A stretch of DNA of 64,000 nt. Origin: Crystallibacter sulfonylureivorans_A (GTDB taxonomy: Bacteria > Actinomycetota > Actinomycetes > Actinomycetales > Micrococcaceae). The stretch spans positions 1 through 64,000 of the forward strand of contig NZ_JBLKRT010000011.1 of assembly GCF_047607445.1 (NCBI RefSeq), written 5' to 3'. Positions 25,580 to 34,215 of this stretch are shown one piece after another (the first letter of the stretch is position 1; the number at the start of each line of letters is the position of its first letter). Under the pieces are notes generated by a model, which did not search any database, was not told the origin of the DNA, and worked only from the letters and a program-made list of their open reading frames with translations. Position numbers and translations under genes: made by a program.

Positions 25580-25624
25580 TTGCCATGAATCCTACTGAGG
25601 GTTATTCTCTACGAACATAGAAAA
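25580..25624 (+). promoter_or_regulatory. Amine oxidase promoter with overlapping dyad
   Basis: TTGCCA (25580-25585), 17 bp, then TATTCT (25603-25608) forms a fair promoter. The dyad TTCTCTA (25605-25611) and TAGAAAA (25618-25624), matching at six of seven positions, covers the expected transcription start. A related CGTAGAAAAAA copy lies at 25566-25576 facing the TetR gene. The arrangement suits repression of both divergent genes by the TetR protein. Confidence 0.5.
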
Positions 25625-25693
25625 AAGAACGTGGTGTCGATCACAGCCCAAAATTCGTCCCGCGTTTCCCAATCTGTTTGAGAAAGGGCCGCC

Positions 25694-27607
25694 ATGACCA
25701 CCGCTGCCGCCACTGTTTCCTCCTACGCTTTGGCCTCCGCCGAGGAAATCACCGCCGTCCGCACCATTCTGGCTGAGGCAGGGCTGGCGGGGGAGAACAC
25801 CCGCTTCGCCTACCTTGGGCTGCTGGATCCGCCGCGCCGCGGTGGTGAAGCGAGCGGAGACCGGCGGTTCCGGGCCTTCCTGCTGGACGTCACGGGCGCC
25901 GCGCCCAAGGATGTGACCGTTTCCGTCACCTCCCGCAAAGTCCTGACACAGTTTGAGCTGGATACCTCGGTAACCGGCGAGTTGCCGGTACTCGAGGAGG
26001 AGTTCGAGGTGGTCGAAGCCATCCTGTCCACCGACGAGCGCTGGCTGAGGGCGATTGCCGACCGTGGACTGGAAATCGACAAGGTGCGGGTCGCGCCGCT
26101 GTCTGCCGGGGTGTTCGAGTATCCGGAGGAGAAGGGCCGTCGGATCCTGCGCGGCCTGGCGTTCTACCAAAACTTCCCGGAGGACAGTGCCTGGGCCCAT
26201 CCAATCGACGGACTGGTGGCCTATGTGGACATCGTGAACAAGACCGTGGACCAGGTGCTGGACTTCGGTGCCATGCCGGTTCCCGCGGAGCACGGCAACT
26301 ACACGGATCCGGAACTGACCGGCGAACTCCGCACCACGCAGAAGCCCATCGAGATCACCCAGCCCGAAGGACCCAGCTTCACGGTCAGCGGCGGCAACCA
26401 CATCGAGTGGGAGAAATGGTCCTTTGACGTTGGCTTCGACGTCCGCGAAGGCGTGGTGCTGCACAACATCGGCTTCAAGGACGGCGGCCGCACCCGCTCC
26501 ATCATCAAACGGGCTTCGATCGCCGAAATGGTGGTGCCGTACGGCGACCCGTCGCCGGTGCGCTCCTGGCAGAACTACTTCGACACCGGCGAATACCTGG
26601 TGGGCCAGTACGCCAACTCGCTGGAACTGGGCTGCGACTGCCTGGGCGAGATCACCTACCTCTCGCCCGTGATCGCCGACGGTTTCGGCAACCCGCGGGA
26701 GATCCGCAACGGAATCTGCATGCACGAAGAGGATTACTCCATCCTGGCCAAGCACTCCGACCTGTGGACCGGGATCAACTACACCCGCCGCAACCGGCGC
26801 ATGGTGGTCTCCTTCTTCACCACCATCGGCAACTACGACTACGGCTTCTACTGGTACCTCTACCTCGACGGCACCATTGAGTTCGAGGCCAAGGCCACCG
26901 GGATTGTGTTTACCAGCGCGTACCCGGGCAAGGGCTACGAGTACGCCTCCGAGATGGCTCCGGGCCTGGGCGCGCCGTACCACCAGCATCTGTTCAGCGC
27001 GCGGCTGGATATGGCGCTGGACGGCTTCACCAACCGGGTGGAGGAAGAAGAAGCTGTGCGGGTTCCCCTCGGCGAAGGCAACGAGCGCGGCAACGCCTTC
27101 ACCCGCCGTCGTGCTCTGCTGAAGACCGAGTCCGAGGGCGTCCGCGAAGCCAACATGCCGGCAGGCCGGACCTGGCACATTTCCAACCCGGAATCCACCA
27201 ACCGGCTGGGCGAGCCGGTGGCCTACAAGCTGATGCCGCAGGGCCAGCCCACGCTGCTGGCCGACCCGGAGTCCTCGGTGGCCAAGCGCGCGGCCTTCGC
27301 TGCCAAGGACCTGTGGGTTACCCAGTATGCCGAGGACGAGCGTTACCCGACCGGCGACTTCGTGAACCAGCACGCCGGCGGCGCCGGACTGCCGGCCTAT
27401 GTAGCGCAGGACCGCAACATCGATGGCGAGGACATTGTGCTCTGGCATACCTTCGGCCTGACCCACTATCCGCGGGTGGAGGACTGGCCTATCATGCCGG
27501 TAGACACGGCCGGATTCAGGCTCCGCCCGGATGGTTTTTTCGACCGCAGCCCCGTGCTGGACGTGCCGGCCAACACGCCTGCCGCCGGCGGGCACTGCCA
27601 CCGCTAA
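25694..27607 (+). CDS. Copper amine oxidase, phenylethylamine/tyramine type
   Basis: A 637-residue quinoprotein that oxidises primary amines to aldehyde, ammonia and hydrogen peroxide. Tyr381 in TIGNYDYG is the precursor of the self-made topaquinone cofactor. The catalytic-base Asp297 lies in YFDTGEY. Copper ligands are His430 and His432 (YHQH) and His591 (THYPR). Every position is one less than in the A. globiformis phenylethylamine oxidase (298, 382, 431, 433, 592), which supports a phenylethylamine/tyramine rather than histamine enzyme, although substrate range cannot be settled by sight. The N2 and N3 domains are intact and there is no signal peptide. The TetR gene is divergent and the homoprotocatechuate operon lies 3 kb on. 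Confidence 0.95.
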   Translation: MTTAAATVSSYALASAEEITAVRTILAEAGLAGENTRFAYLGLLDPPRRGGEASGDRRFRAFLLDVTGAAPKDVTVSVTSRKVLTQFELDTSVTGELPVLEEEFEVVEAILSTDERWLRAIADRGLEIDKVRVAPLSAGVFEYPEEKGRRILRGLAFYQNFPEDSAWAHPIDGLVAYVDIVNKTVDQVLDFGAMPVPAEHGNYTDPELTGELRTTQKPIEITQPEGPSFTVSGGNHIEWEKWSFDVGFDVREGVVLHNIGFKDGGRTRSIIKRASIAEMVVPYGDPSPVRSWQNYFDTGEYLVGQYANSLELGCDCLGEITYLSPVIADGFGNPREIRNGICMHEEDYSILAKHSDLWTGINYTRRNRRMVVSFFTTIGNYDYGFYWYLYLDGTIEFEAKATGIVFTSAYPGKGYEYASEMAPGLGAPYHQHLFSARLDMALDGFTNRVEEEEAVRVPLGEGNERGNAFTRRRALLKTESEGVREANMPAGRTWHISNPESTNRLGEPVAYKLMPQGQPTLLADPESSVAKRAAFAAKDLWVTQYAEDERYPTGDFVNQHAGGAGLPAYVAQDRNIDGEDIVLWHTFGLTHYPRVEDWPIMPVDTAGFRLRPDGFFDRSPVLDVPANTPAAGGHCHR

Positions 27608-27622
27608 CCAGGGGGTGTGGAG

Positions 27623-28126
27623 ATGACCGCGGTTGCGCAGTCGGCATCCACGGCCCAGCACGACGCCGGGGCCCAGCTTGAGCGGCTGGCCCGGCTGTGC
27701 GCCGTGGTCGCCTTCACCTCCATCGCCGCCCACCTGTGGATGGCCTGGCAGCACCTGGATACCCCGTGGCAGAGCCTGCTGATGCTGGCCATGGCCGCGT
27801 TCTGCCTGCCGTGTGCGCTCAAGTCTTGGCGCCACGGCGGGGCAGGACCGGCCCGGATGCTGATGTTGGCGGCCCTGGCCATGGCAGCCTTCCACACCTG
27901 GCTGCTGACCGGGGCCGGTTCGTACGGCGGCGGCCACGCCGGGCACGGCGTCGCCGCGGCCGGGAGCACTGCGCTCGGCACAGGCTCCGTGGGGACCGCC
28001 GTCGGTCCGGAGTCCCTGCCCGCAGTCCTTCCGCACACCGAAATGATGCTGGGCGTCATCCTGCTGGAACTGCTGGCGGCCGTGTCGGCGGCGTTCTACC
28101 TGAACCGGTTGCGCCAACGCCCGTAG
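27623..28126 (+). CDS. Small membrane protein of unknown function
   Basis: A 167-residue protein with three to four membrane helices (about 27-45, 52-70, 80-95 and 140-160) and a Gly/His-rich loop between the last two (residues 96-112). It begins 15 bp after the amine oxidase stop with AGGGGG seven bases before the ATG, so it is cotranscribed with the oxidase. I do not recognise the family. The His-rich loop and the neighbouring copper enzyme make a role in copper supply possible, but nothing in the sequence proves it. Confidence 0.68.
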   Translation: MTAVAQSASTAQHDAGAQLERLARLCAVVAFTSIAAHLWMAWQHLDTPWQSLLMLAMAAFCLPCALKSWRHGGAGPARMLMLAALAMAAFHTWLLTGAGSYGGGHAGHGVAAAGSTALGTGSVGTAVGPESLPAVLPHTEMMLGVILLELLAAVSAAFYLNRLRQRP

Positions 28127-28211
28127 AGCCCAGCCCGCCGGAGCTCACACCGGAGTTCAGGCAACCCCGCCGGAGTTCAGGCCTACACGGAGCGGAACGG
28201 ATTCCTACCGT

Positions 28212-28240
28212 TTGGCAGGGGCACGCACCCGGCGTATGAA
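28212..28240 (+). promoter_or_regulatory. Near-consensus promoter for a leaderless mRNA
   Basis: TTGGCA (28212-28217), 17 bp, TATGAA (28235-28240), then six bases to the GTG start at 28247. The spacing places the transcription start on or beside the start codon, and there is no ribosome site. Just upstream, CGGAGTTCAG occurs twice (28151 and 28171), with a variant at 28139. Confidence 0.6.
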
Positions 28241-28246
28241 TGAGGG

Positions 28247-29782
28247 GTGACCCCAGACCCTGACTCCGCTCCACACCCCGCTCAGAATCGTCCCGCCGCC
28301 GGCATAACGGAGAGCCCGGACGGGCTGGACGGCGCCGAGCAGGGGTATGTGCCGGATCCCGGCCGCTGGCGGATCCTGTCTGTGCTGCTGGTGGCCATTT
28401 TCATGTCGCTGGTGAGCGTCAGCATTGTCAACGTGGTGCTGCCGTCCATCCAGATCGGGCTGGGCGCCTCCGATTCGGACCTGCAGTGGGTTCTGTCCGG
28501 CTACGCCCTGACCTTCGGCGTGGTGCTGGTGGCTGCAGGCCGGGCGGGAGACATCCTGGGCCGCGGTCCGTTGTTCATCGCCGGCGTCGCGCTCTTCACG
28601 CTGGCCTCGGTGGCCGCCGGACTGGCCCCCGACCCGCTCAGCTTGAACATCACGCGCTTTCTGCAAGGACTCGGTTCCGGACTGCTGAATCCGCAGGCCG
28701 TGGGCATGATCCAGCAGTACTTTCGCGGTGCCGAACGCGGCCGGGCCTACGGTGCACTCGGCAGCGTGATCGGCATTTCGGTGGCCATCGGGCCCTTGCT
28801 AGGCGGGATGATCATCGAGTTCGTCGGTGTGCAGGAGGGGTGGCGCTGGACGTTCCTGGTGAATGTCCCGGTGGGGATCCTGGCCATTGTGCTCGCGTTA
28901 GTGTGGTTCAAACCCCGTCACGCCGGGGCCGGCCGTCCCATGGCGGCCGATGCCGACCGGGATCTGGATCCCCTCGGAGCGGTGCTCCTGGGCCTGGCCG
29001 TGCTGGCCCTGCTGTTGCCTTTCGTGGAACGCGGGGCCGGGCCCTGGATCTGGCTGCTGCTGCCGGGCGGCGCTGCGCTGCTGGCGTTGTGGGCGTGGTG
29101 GGAACACGCCTACCGGCGCCGGGGCCGGAGCCCAATGGTGGATCTGCGCATATTCCGCACGCACAGCTTTTCGAACGGCTCTCTGATCGCCGGCCTGTAC
29201 TTCATGGGAGTGACCAGTGTGTGGGTGCTGGTGGCCCTCTACATCCAGCAAGGGCTGGGCGGCACCGCGCTCGAGGCCGGGCTGATCGGTCTGCCCGCCG
29301 CCCTGCTCGGCGCCTATGCGTCGCACTGGTCGGGCCAGCGCGTCCTGGAGCACGGGCGGACATCGATCGTGGTCGGAATCCTCTGTGCGTTGCTGGGGCT
29401 CGGCCTGACCATCGCCGTCATCCTAGGGGAGGCGGCCGGGGTGCTCAGCATCTGGTGGATGCTGCTGACGTTGTCATTCATCGGTATGGCGCAGGGCCTG
29501 ATCATCACTCCCAACCAGACACTCACCCTCGCCGAAGTGCCGCTGGAGTATTCGGGCAGCGCCGGGGGAGTGCTGCAGACATCGCAGCGGATCGGCACTG
29601 CCGTGGGCATTGCCGTGATCACCGCCGTGGCCTTTGCGGTCCAGGCCCGGGCCGGCTGGACGGCAGCGATTACCGCGGGCCTGTGTGTCACCGCTGCTTC
29701 GGTGGTCGCCACACTGCTGATCGCCGTGGCCGATGCCAGGCGCAGCTCGCGGTTGTCCGCGGCGAGCTCCGGGCGCCGCTAG
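28247..29782 (+). CDS. DHA2-family drug:H+ antiporter (14-helix MFS)
   Basis: A 511-residue exporter with fourteen predicted helices. The antiporter motif C region (GSVIGISVAIGPLLGGMI) and the loop 2-3 motif (GRAGDILGRGPLF) mark the EmrB/QacA-type DHA2 family. The first 35 residues are a polar cytoplasmic tail. The GTG start at 28247 fits a leaderless promoter. Its place between amine oxidase and ring-cleavage genes raises the idea of exporting toxic amines or aromatic intermediates, but most relatives are multidrug pumps and no dedicated regulator is adjacent. It converges on the Rieske gene with 14 bp between the stops. Confidence 0.88.
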   Translation: MTPDPDSAPHPAQNRPAAGITESPDGLDGAEQGYVPDPGRWRILSVLLVAIFMSLVSVSIVNVVLPSIQIGLGASDSDLQWVLSGYALTFGVVLVAAGRAGDILGRGPLFIAGVALFTLASVAAGLAPDPLSLNITRFLQGLGSGLLNPQAVGMIQQYFRGAERGRAYGALGSVIGISVAIGPLLGGMIIEFVGVQEGWRWTFLVNVPVGILAIVLALVWFKPRHAGAGRPMAADADRDLDPLGAVLLGLAVLALLLPFVERGAGPWIWLLLPGGAALLALWAWWEHAYRRRGRSPMVDLRIFRTHSFSNGSLIAGLYFMGVTSVWVLVALYIQQGLGGTALEAGLIGLPAALLGAYASHWSGQRVLEHGRTSIVVGILCALLGLGLTIAVILGEAAGVLSIWWMLLTLSFIGMAQGLIITPNQTLTLAEVPLEYSGSAGGVLQTSQRIGTAVGIAVITAVAFAVQARAGWTAAITAGLCVTAASVVATLLIAVADARRSSRLSAASSGRR

Positions 29783-29796
29783 AACCGGCCCGCCGG

Positions 29797-30645
29797 TCAG
29801 CGCCGGCGAACTTCGATCTGTCCCTCGCGGACTCGGGTCTCGTAGCCCGGCTGCTCGGAACTGGCCGGGCCCCTGACAACGCTGCCGTCCGCCAGGCGGA
29901 AGGTGCTGCCGTGCCAGGGGCAGGTGATGCACCCGTCGTCGACCGTCCCCTCGTCCAGCGGACCGCCCATGTGGCTGCAGACGCTGTCCAGGGCCCGGAC
30001 AGTCCCGCCGTTGCGGTACAGGACCAGCGAGACGTCGCCGACCTTTGCCAGTTGCGGCGTGTTGTCGGCCAGTTCGCTGGCGGCCAGCACGCCGGTCCAT
30101 GCGGCCGGCCCTTCCCGCCACGCCGTGTGGTTGACGTTGACGCCGCGCGAGTAGCTCAAGTGCCCGCCGAGGTAACCGCCGGACATGAGCAGGCCGAATC
30201 CGCCCAGGGCGATCACCTTGGCAACTCCGCGGTGGCCGCTGCAGCGCGCCGCCAGCGAGGCGGTGAAGCAGATCAGTGCCGACGCGTTCGCGGCGGCATG
30301 CACGATTCCCACCCGGCGGTCTTCGCCCTGCGTGTCTGACCAGTCGTTGAGTCCGGCCCAAGCCGTGGGCGCCGCGGTCAGGATACCGGCGGTGACCAGC
30401 AAATCGGCGGCGGGCTCGGCGCGGCGGCCGCCCACCGTGTCCAGCAGCGTCGACATGGTCCACGCGCCAATGGGCAGGTCGGTCATCAGTGGATGCAGCG
30501 GATGCCCCAGATAGCTGCCGCTGAGGACGTTCCTGACCAACCGCGGTTTAACCAGGCGGCCAACCAGGGCGGCCACCGGCTGGGCCACCTTGTCCAGCGC
30601 TTCGGTTTGCTCGATCCGTTCCATCAGCTTGTGCAGAGCAGACAT
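29797..30645 (-). CDS. Membrane-anchored Rieske protein (DUF2231-Rieske fusion)
   Basis: A 282-residue fusion. Residues 40-165 are a DUF2231-type membrane domain with about four helices, beginning with GHPLHPLMTDLPIGAW (47-62), whose paired His residues could bind haem or metal. Residues 195-282 are a Rieske [2Fe-2S] domain with ligands Cys223, His225, Cys242 and His245 in CSHMGG and CPWHG. An electron-transfer role at the membrane is likely, but the partner is unknown. It lies downstream of hpaD on the same strand, separated by a strong hairpin, so it is probably a separate unit. ATG at 30645 is preceded by GAGGAA. Confidence 0.85.
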   Translation of the reverse strand: MSALHKLMERIEQTEALDKVAQPVAALVGRLVKPRLVRNVLSGSYLGHPLHPLMTDLPIGAWTMSTLLDTVGGRRAEPAADLLVTAGILTAAPTAWAGLNDWSDTQGEDRRVGIVHAAANASALICFTASLAARCSGHRGVAKVIALGGFGLLMSGGYLGGHLSYSRGVNVNHTAWREGPAAWTGVLAASELADNTPQLAKVGDVSLVLYRNGGTVRALDSVCSHMGGPLDEGTVDDGCITCPWHGSTFRLADGSVVRGPASSEQPGYETRVREGQIEVRRR

Positions 30646-30756
30646 CGGCGTTCCTCTTCCCCATAGAGTGTTGGCCAACGGCAGCCCGCCGGCCGCTGAC
30701 CGGCCCCCAGTAGCAGCCAGTGTTGCATCGGCGGGCGGAAGCGGCAAGGGTGGGCA

Positions 30757-30800
30757 GACGCCGGTGGGCGGCCCCCGTACGGAAGCCGCCCACCGGCGTC
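30757..30800 (-). terminator. Terminator of the homoprotocatechuate operon
   Basis: A perfect 16-bp stem (30757-30772 with 30785-30800) closes a 12-base loop. It lies 37 bp after the hpaD stop on the minus strand and 112 bp before the Rieske gene start. No T-run is seen. Confidence 0.82.
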
Positions 30801-30836
30801 GTTATTCAAGCGGGCCTTTAGCGGGCCTGAACGGAA

Positions 30837-31934
30837 CTAGACCTGGTTGCCGATCTTGAAGCCCTTGGCGGCCTGGCCGCGGAAGGTGCCGTCTTCGTCA
30901 TCTTCCCGGGTGAAGGAGAAGCCGTCGGCGCCGATGGTCACCGCCATTTCCGAGCTGTCGGTGCGCTCGACGACTTCCTGCGGGTTGCCGTCGAGGTCCA
31001 GCACCAGAGATGCCTCGGTGTACCAGGACGGGACCACCGGGTTGCCCCACCAGTCGCGGCGCTGGTTGTCGTGCACGTCCCAGGTGATCACGGGGTTGTC
31101 CGGATCGCCGGTGTAGTAGTCCTGGGTGTAGATCTCCACACGGTGGCCGTCCGGATCCAGAATGTACAGGTAGAACGCGTTGGACACACCGTGGCGGCCC
31201 GGGCCGCGCTCGATCCGGTCGGACATGCGCAGCGCGCCCATCTTGTCGCAGATCTGGATGATGTTGTGCTTCTCATGGGTGGAGAAGGCCACGTGGTGCA
31301 TGCGCGGTCCGTTGCCGCCGGTCAGGGCGGTGTCGTGCACGGTGCCCTTCCGGTGCATCCAGGCGGCATAGGTCACGCCGTCGGAGTCCTTGATGTCCTC
31401 GGTGACGCGGAAGCCCAGGTCCTCCAGGTACTTGCGGCCGCGCGGGACGTCCGGGGTGACCTGGTTGAAGTGGTCCAGGCGCACCAGTTCGCCGGCGGAG
31501 TAGAGGTCGTAGCGCATGTGCAGGCGCTCCACGTGGTCCACTTCGTGGAAGAACTCGTACGGGAAGCCCAGCGGATCCTCCACCCGCAGCGAGTCCCCAA
31601 TGCCCTTGACGAAGCCTTCCTTGCGGCGCTCGGTGCGGCAGCCCAGTTCCTTGTAGTAAGCCTCGGCGCGGTCCACGTCCTCCGGGGTGCGCACCCGGTA
31701 GGCGAAGGCGGCGACGGCGGCGATCGGTCCCTTGCGCAGCACCAGGTTGTGGTGGATGAACTCTTCGAACGAGCGCAGGTAGATCGCTTCGTCGTCTTCG
31801 TGGGTCACGTGCAGGCCCAGCAGGTCCACGTAGAACGCACGGGACTTGGCCAGATCGGTCACCACGATCTCCATGTAGGCGCAGCGCAGGATGTCCGGGG
31901 CCGGGACGGAGGGCTTGGGGATTTCGTTGCTCAT
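30837..31934 (-). CDS. hpaD: Homoprotocatechuate (3,4-dihydroxyphenylacetate) 2,3-dioxygenase
   Basis: A 365-residue type I extradiol dioxygenase of the vicinal-oxygen-chelate fold. It opens the ring of 3,4-dihydroxyphenylacetate to 5-carboxymethyl-2-hydroxymuconate semialdehyde. Metal ligands His155 (LDHF), His214 (MHHV) and Glu267 (VEIY), and the acid-base His200, stand at exactly the numbers of the well-studied A. globiformis MndD (manganese) and Brevibacterium fuscum HPCD (iron) enzymes, which are also 365 residues long. The sequence alone does not tell Mn from Fe. It is the last gene of the four-gene hpa operon, with a good ribosome site (AAGGAGAG) and a terminator behind. Confidence 0.96.
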   Translation of the reverse strand: MSNEIPKPSVPAPDILRCAYMEIVVTDLAKSRAFYVDLLGLHVTHEDDEAIYLRSFEEFIHHNLVLRKGPIAAVAAFAYRVRTPEDVDRAEAYYKELGCRTERRKEGFVKGIGDSLRVEDPLGFPYEFFHEVDHVERLHMRYDLYSAGELVRLDHFNQVTPDVPRGRKYLEDLGFRVTEDIKDSDGVTYAAWMHRKGTVHDTALTGGNGPRMHHVAFSTHEKHNIIQICDKMGALRMSDRIERGPGRHGVSNAFYLYILDPDGHRVEIYTQDYYTGDPDNPVITWDVHDNQRRDWWGNPVVPSWYTEASLVLDLDGNPQEVVERTDSSEMAVTIGADGFSFTREDDEDGTFRGQAAKGFKIGNQV

Positions 31935-31967
31935 GTTTCTCTCTCCTTCGAGCGGTGGGGGATGGGG

Positions 31968-33497
31968 TTAGGCGTCCGTGACTGCGGCGGCATCCTCGGC
32001 CTTGCCGAAGACCGGGTTGTGCACCTCGCCGAGGTTGATGTGGACGGCCTGCTGGTCGGTGTAGAAATCGATGGAGCGGTAGCCGCCCTCATGGCCCAGA
32101 CCGGACGCCTTCACACCGCCGAAGGGAGTGCGCAGGTCGCGGACGTTGTTGGAATTCAGCCACACCATGCCGGCCTCCACGTTTTGGGCGAAGTTGTGCG
32201 ACCGCTTGAGGTCGTTCGTCCAGATGTAGGCGGCGAGCCCGTACTTGGTGTTGTTGGCCAGCTCCAGCGCCTCCTCGTCCGTGTCGAACGGGGTGATGGC
32301 CACGACCGGGCCGAAGATCTCTTCCTGGAAGATGCGGGCGTCCGGAGCCACGTCGGCGAAGACGGTCGGCTGGATGAAGTTGCCCTCCGGGAAGTTCTCC
32401 GGGCGGCCGCCGCCGGCGGTCAGGCGGGCTTCCTGCTTGCCGATTTCCACGTAGGACATGACCTTCTCGAAGTGCTCCGGGTGGACCAGGGCGCCCACCT
32501 CGGTGGCCTCGTCGTGGGGGTAGCCCACTTTGACGCGCTTGGCCTGGGCCGAGTAGCGCTCGACGAATTCGTCGTAGATGCTCCGCTCCACCAGGATGCG
32601 CGAACCGGCGGTGCAGCGCTCGCCGTTGAGGGAAAAGACACCGAAGATGGTCGCGTCGATGGCGGCTTCGAGATCGGCGTCGGCGAACACGACGGCAGGG
32701 GACTTGCCGCCCAGCTCCATGGACAGGCCCTTCAGGTACGGGGCCGCGTTGGCGAAGATGATCTGGCCGGTGCGCGACTCGCCGGTGAAGGAGATCAGCG
32801 GGACGTCCGGGTGCTTGACCAGCGAGTCGCCGGCGAAGCCTTCTTCACCGAAGCCGTGGACGATGTTGAAGACGCCCTCGGGCAGGCCCGCTTCCTCGAA
32901 GATCCCGGGCCACAGGGACGCGGAGAGCGGGGTGAACTCGGCAGGCTTCAGGACCACCGTGTTGCCGGTCGCCAGCGCCGGGCCCAGCTTCCAGGACTCC
33001 AGCATGAACGGCGTGTTCCACGGCGTAATCAGGCCGGCGACGCCGATCGGCTTGCGGTTGACGTAGTTGGCCTGGCGGCCGGGGACCTTGAAGGCGTCGT
33101 CGTGCTGGGACACGATCAGGTCGGCGAAGAAGCGGAAGTTTTCCGCGGCGCGCTGGGCCTGCCCCAGGGCCTGCTTGATCGGCAGCCCGGTGTCGAAGCA
33201 CTCCATTTCGGCCAGTTCCTGGCCGCGGGACTCGACGATGTCGGCGATCTTGTGCAGCACCCGGGAGCGCTGGCGCGGCAGCATGGACGGCCAGGGGCCG
33301 TTCTCGAAGGCGTCCTTGGCGGCGGCCACGGCTGCGGCGACGTCGGCGACCTTGCCGGAAGCTGCCTTGATGTACGGCTTGTTGGTGACCGGGTCCAGCA
33401 CGTCGAAGGTGTCGCCGTCGATCGAGTCGACGAGCTTGCCGCCGATGTAGTGCTGCAGATGGGTAGGCAGGTTGTCCGGAACAAAGTGCTCGGCCAT
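31968..33497 (-). CDS. hpaE: 5-Carboxymethyl-2-hydroxymuconate semialdehyde dehydrogenase
   Basis: A 509-residue NAD-dependent aldehyde dehydrogenase. The motifs are PWNTPFML near 165, GNTVVLKPAEFTPLSA near 185, SFTGES near 245, catalytic Glu in MELGGKSP near 268, and catalytic Cys in NGERCTAGSR near 302. The context, directly upstream of the ring-cleavage dioxygenase, identifies it as the enzyme that oxidises the cleavage product to the dicarboxylic acid. ATG at 33497 is preceded by GGAAAGGA; the upstream extension of the open frame is not coding. Cytosolic tetramers are usual for the family. Confidence 0.93.
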   Translation of the reverse strand: MAEHFVPDNLPTHLQHYIGGKLVDSIDGDTFDVLDPVTNKPYIKAASGKVADVAAAVAAAKDAFENGPWPSMLPRQRSRVLHKIADIVESRGQELAEMECFDTGLPIKQALGQAQRAAENFRFFADLIVSQHDDAFKVPGRQANYVNRKPIGVAGLITPWNTPFMLESWKLGPALATGNTVVLKPAEFTPLSASLWPGIFEEAGLPEGVFNIVHGFGEEGFAGDSLVKHPDVPLISFTGESRTGQIIFANAAPYLKGLSMELGGKSPAVVFADADLEAAIDATIFGVFSLNGERCTAGSRILVERSIYDEFVERYSAQAKRVKVGYPHDEATEVGALVHPEHFEKVMSYVEIGKQEARLTAGGGRPENFPEGNFIQPTVFADVAPDARIFQEEIFGPVVAITPFDTDEEALELANNTKYGLAAYIWTNDLKRSHNFAQNVEAGMVWLNSNNVRDLRTPFGGVKASGLGHEGGYRSIDFYTDQQAVHINLGEVHNPVFGKAEDAAAVTDA

Positions 33498-33546
33498 GAT
33501 GGTCCTTTCCAATGGGGGTTGCAGGTCTTGAGGTAGTCGGTTGGGT

Positions 33547-34215
33547 CTAGAGGGGTGAGGGCGGCATGCCGTCCGCGGCCAGGTAGGCATTGAGCGTGTT
33601 GGTCCGGTGGGCCCGGGCCGCCTTCTCCACCTCGCTGGTGCTGGCACCGGCGTCGATCAAATCCAGCAGATGCTCGTGTTCCTCCACGGAGGAGCGGGCA
33701 CGGCCGGGAATGTGGCTGAAGCTGGAAGCCCGCATGGCGTTGAGCCGGTTCCAGCCCCGGTGGACCAGGTCCAGGATGTGCGGGTTGGGGCAGCGCTCGT
33801 ACAGCACGGCGTGGAACCTGTCGTTGAGCTGGGTGAAGCGGGGCGGATCGAAGTCGTCTAGGCAGCGGCGCAGCTCGGCGTTGATGGCACGCGCCTCGGC
33901 CAGGTCCACCGCGGAGAGCAGCGGAGCGGCCAGCGCCGTTGCCGCTCCCTCGATGACGGCCAGCGTCTCCATGGTGTGCAGGTACAGCTCGGCGTCAACG
34001 GCGGCCACCGTCGCGCCGATGTTGCGCTCGAAGGTGACGAGCCCCTCGGCCTCCAGCCGGCGGATCGCCTCGCGCACCGGCACCGTGCTGCAGCCCAGCT
34101 CCGCGGCGATGGTGCCGAGGACCAACCGGTACCCGGGCACCAGTTCGCCCTTGGCGATCCGCTCGTGGAGCAGCTCGTAGGCCTGCTCCGATTTGCTGGG
34201 GGCCAGGGTGGTCAC
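33547..34215 (-). CDS. GntR-family (FCD) regulator of the hpa operon
   Basis: A 222-residue regulator with an N-terminal winged helix (residues 8-72; LGCSTVPVREAIRRLEAEGLV) and a C-terminal helical FCD domain, whose conserved Asp and His residues usually bind a metal and a carboxylate ligand (NDRFH near 140 and EEHEHLLD near 185). The GTG start overlaps the stop of the FAH-RraA gene by four bases, so it is the second gene of the operon it probably represses. A perfect 12-bp palindrome of FCD type sits over the operon promoter. The effector is probably a homoprotocatechuate intermediate. Confidence 0.9.
   Translation of the reverse strand: MTTLAPSKSEQAYELLHERIAKGELVPGYRLVLGTIAAELGCSTVPVREAIRRLEAEGLVTFERNIGATVAAVDAELYLHTMETLAVIEGAATALAAPLLSAVDLAEARAINAELRRCLDDFDPPRFTQLNDRFHAVLYERCPNPHILDLVHRGWNRLNAMRASSFSHIPGRARSSVEEHEHLLDLIDAGASTSEVEKAARAHRTNTLNAYLAADGMPPSPL

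Noticed and set aside
25592..28117. Very long minus-strand open frame (841 codons) opposite the amine oxidase
   Set aside because: It is the antisense of a clearly functional gene. GC-rich third positions suppress stops on the opposite strand. No motif or ribosome site supports it.
30837..31934. Calling the dioxygenase Mn-dependent (mndD)
   Set aside because: The iron and manganese enzymes share the same ligands and length; metal identity cannot be read from the sequence.
31071..33536. 821-codon plus-strand open frame opposite hpaD and hpaE
   Set aside because: Same GC-driven shadow effect; the minus-strand genes carry full active sites.
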